From Streptomyces sp. SID8352 (GTDB taxonomy: Bacteria > Actinomycetota > Actinomycetes > Streptomycetales > Streptomycetaceae): a stretch of 53,053 nt of DNA. The DNA is taken from positions 1-53,053 of the forward strand of contig NZ_WWGX01000065.1 in NCBI RefSeq assembly GCF_009862265.1. Direction: 5' to 3'. The notes below the pieces were generated by a model, which saw only the letters and a program-made list of their open reading frames with translations, did no database searches and was not told the DNA's origin. How positions within the stretch are numbered: position 1 is the first letter of the stretch; every line of letters begins with the position of its first letter. Shown here piece after piece: positions 51,922-53,053 of this stretch. Made by a program: the position numbers and the translations under genes.

Positions 51922-52778
51922 CGGGCTCCCTCGACGGCGCGGGCGACGCGCACGGCGTCCGCGGTGGCGCTCACGGCGTGGACGCGCACCGCCCAAGCCC
52001 CGGCCTGCGCCGCGAGCGCCGAGACGGCGGCGGTGGCGGCGTCGCGCTCCCGCGCGGGGGGCGGGGCGGCCTCCGGGCCGGCCAGGACGCGGCCCAGGAA
52101 GCGCTTGCGGGAGGCGGCGACGAGGAGGGGGTGGCCGAGGGCCAGCAGACGGTCCAGGTGGGCCAGGAGCACGAGGTCGTGCTCGGCGTCCTTGGAGAAG
52201 CCGAGGCCCGGGTCGACGATCACGCGGTCCGCCGCGACGCCCGCCGCGAGCACCGCCTCCACGCGGGCGCGCAGCTCGTCGTGGACCTCGGTGACGACGT
52301 CGGCGTACGTGCCGCGGACGTTGCCGGGGGAGAGGAGGCCGCGCCAGTGCATGACGACGAAGGGGGCGCCGGCGTCCGCGACGGCGGGGAGCATGCGGGG
52401 GTCGGCGAGGCCGCCGCTGACGTCGTTGACCAGGATCGCGCCGGCGTCGAGGGCCTTCGTGGCCACGGAGGCGCGCATCGTGTCCACGGAGACCGTGACG
52501 CCCTCGGAGGCGAGGCCGCGCACGACGGGGACGACGCGGCGCAGCTCCTCGTCCTCGTCGACGCGGGTGGCGCCGGGGCGGGTGGACTCGCCTCCGACGT
52601 CGACGAGGTCGGCGCCCTGCGCGACCAGGTCGAGGCCGTGCTTGATCGCGGCCGTCGTGTCGAAGAAGCGGCCGCCGTCGGAGAAGGAGTCGGGGGTGAC
52701 GTTGACGACCCCCATGACCGCGCAGCGGTCCCACGTGGTGAGTCCTGCCGGGTGGCGGCGGCCGGTCTGCTTGCTCAT
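51918..52778 (-). CDS. folP: Dihydropteroate synthase
   Basis: This 286-aa TIM-barrel enzyme joins p-aminobenzoate to the pterin pyrophosphate and is the sulfonamide target. Signatures are VMGVVNVTPDSFSDGGRF, VDVGGESTRPGA, ILVNDVSGG, VIVDPGLGFSKDAEHDL and AASRKRFLG. ATG at 52778 has no Shine-Dalgarno, and TACGCT lies 6 nt upstream on the minus strand, predicting a leaderless mRNA. It is the first gene of the folP-NTF2-folB-folK-DUF3180 group. Confidence 0.97.
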   Translation of the reverse strand: MSKQTGRRHPAGLTTWDRCAVMGVVNVTPDSFSDGGRFFDTTAAIKHGLDLVAQGADLVDVGGESTRPGATRVDEDEELRRVVPVVRGLASEGVTVSVDTMRASVATKALDAGAILVNDVSGGLADPRMLPAVADAGAPFVVMHWRGLLSPGNVRGTYADVVTEVHDELRARVEAVLAAGVAADRVIVDPGLGFSKDAEHDLVLLAHLDRLLALGHPLLVAASRKRFLGRVLAGPEAAPPPARERDAATAAVSALAAQAGAWAVRVHAVSATADAVRVARAVEGAR

Positions 52779-53053
52779 GTGTTCAGCGTATGCCCCGACG
52801 AGCGGCCTGCCCGCGTCGGGCCGCACGGGGGGCCGCCCGTGGCCGAGGGGCCGGGGGAGCGGGGGGAGTGGGGAGGTCGGGGGAGCGGGGGAGTCCGCTT
52901 GCGGCGGTTCGTGGGTGGGGTGTGCGGGGGGAGTGGGGCGTGCTGTGGTGGTTGTGCGGTTCGGTGGTGTGGGGTGTGCCTGCGGCGCATCTTTCGGTGG
53001 GTGGGGGTGTTTGTTGCGCCTTTGGTGTTTTGGGGTTGGGGCCGGGGCGGGGG
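52779..53053. other. G/T-rich right edge
   Basis: No gene is supported in the last 275 bp. From 52840 on the plus strand is strongly biased to G and T (GGGGTGTGC-like words). A folP -10 box (TACGCT, minus strand, about 52785-52790) lies at its left edge. Confidence 0.5.

Noticed and set aside
52775..52990. 71-residue minus-strand His/Pro-rich frame at the right edge
   Set aside because: Composition follows the G/T bias of the DNA; it overlaps the folP start and has no RBS.

Overview
This window reads as chromosomal core DNA of a Streptomyces species. GC content is very high, nearly all codons end in G or C, starts are often GTG (one is TTG), and the gene set includes developmental and Streptomyces-specific loci: bldG, tipA, a DUF397/RsbW-like/XRE-DUF5753 triad, a membrane-fused thymidylate kinase and a lysine-tailed topoisomerase I.

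Layout. (1) About 0-21.5 kb: an MrfA/YprA-type DEAD-box helicase (minus) diverges from bldG and its anti-sigma partner. Then come a membrane H+-pyrophosphatase, a lipoprotein, a class I methyltransferase, a tiny membrane protein, topA (TTG start), a very large MFS-thymidylate kinase-coiled-coil fusion, holB and a secreted Tap-type peptidase. (2) A tRNA-Thr(CGT) with a strong terminator at 21.6 kb separates two blocks that, as I recall Streptomyces coelicolor gene numbering, lie far apart there, so this looks like a rearrangement or insertion/deletion junction. (3) About 21.9-34.9 kb is a more accessory-looking stretch: a class C beta-lactamase-like hydrolase, an uncharacterised glycine-zipper membrane protein, a second family A DNA polymerase without the 5' nuclease, and a Clp-N-domain protein with an HTH that diverges from a DUF2786 gene across a striking double palindrome. 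It also holds a WhiJ-like regulatory triad with shared RTGCA-N2-TGCAY sites, an aldehyde dehydrogenase and a PadR regulator. (4) About 35-53 kb is conserved core: glutamate decarboxylase, tipA with its classical operator/promoter and internal TipAS start, YbjQ, DedA with a prion-like tail, a ThrE-type exporter, ppa, DacB-type PBP, a DUF2342 metalloprotease, tilS, hpt, ftsH, folE, and a convergent folP-(NTF2-like)-folB-folK-DUF3180 group.

Functional themes are DNA topology, replication and repair (helicase, TopA, HolB, PolA-like polymerase, Tmk), partner-switching and developmental regulation (BldG module, WhiJ-like triad), pyrophosphate handling (HppA and Ppa), proteostasis (FtsH, Clp-N protein), cell wall (DacB) and folate synthesis (folE, folP, folB, folK). 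Several genes appear to be transcribed as leaderless mRNAs: a TANNNT -10 box (TACGGT, TACCGT or TACGCT) sits 6-7 nt before the start codon with no Shine-Dalgarno.

Most interesting for follow-up: the Clp-N/DUF2786 divergon, whose palindromes overlay both the -35 and -10; an exact 255-bp in-frame duplication in the thymidylate kinase fusion; the glycine-zipper protein; the WhiJ-like triad operators; and a perfect 27-bp palindrome built from the overlapping stop codons of two convergent genes. All functions are read from sequence and remembered family knowledge; no searches were run.
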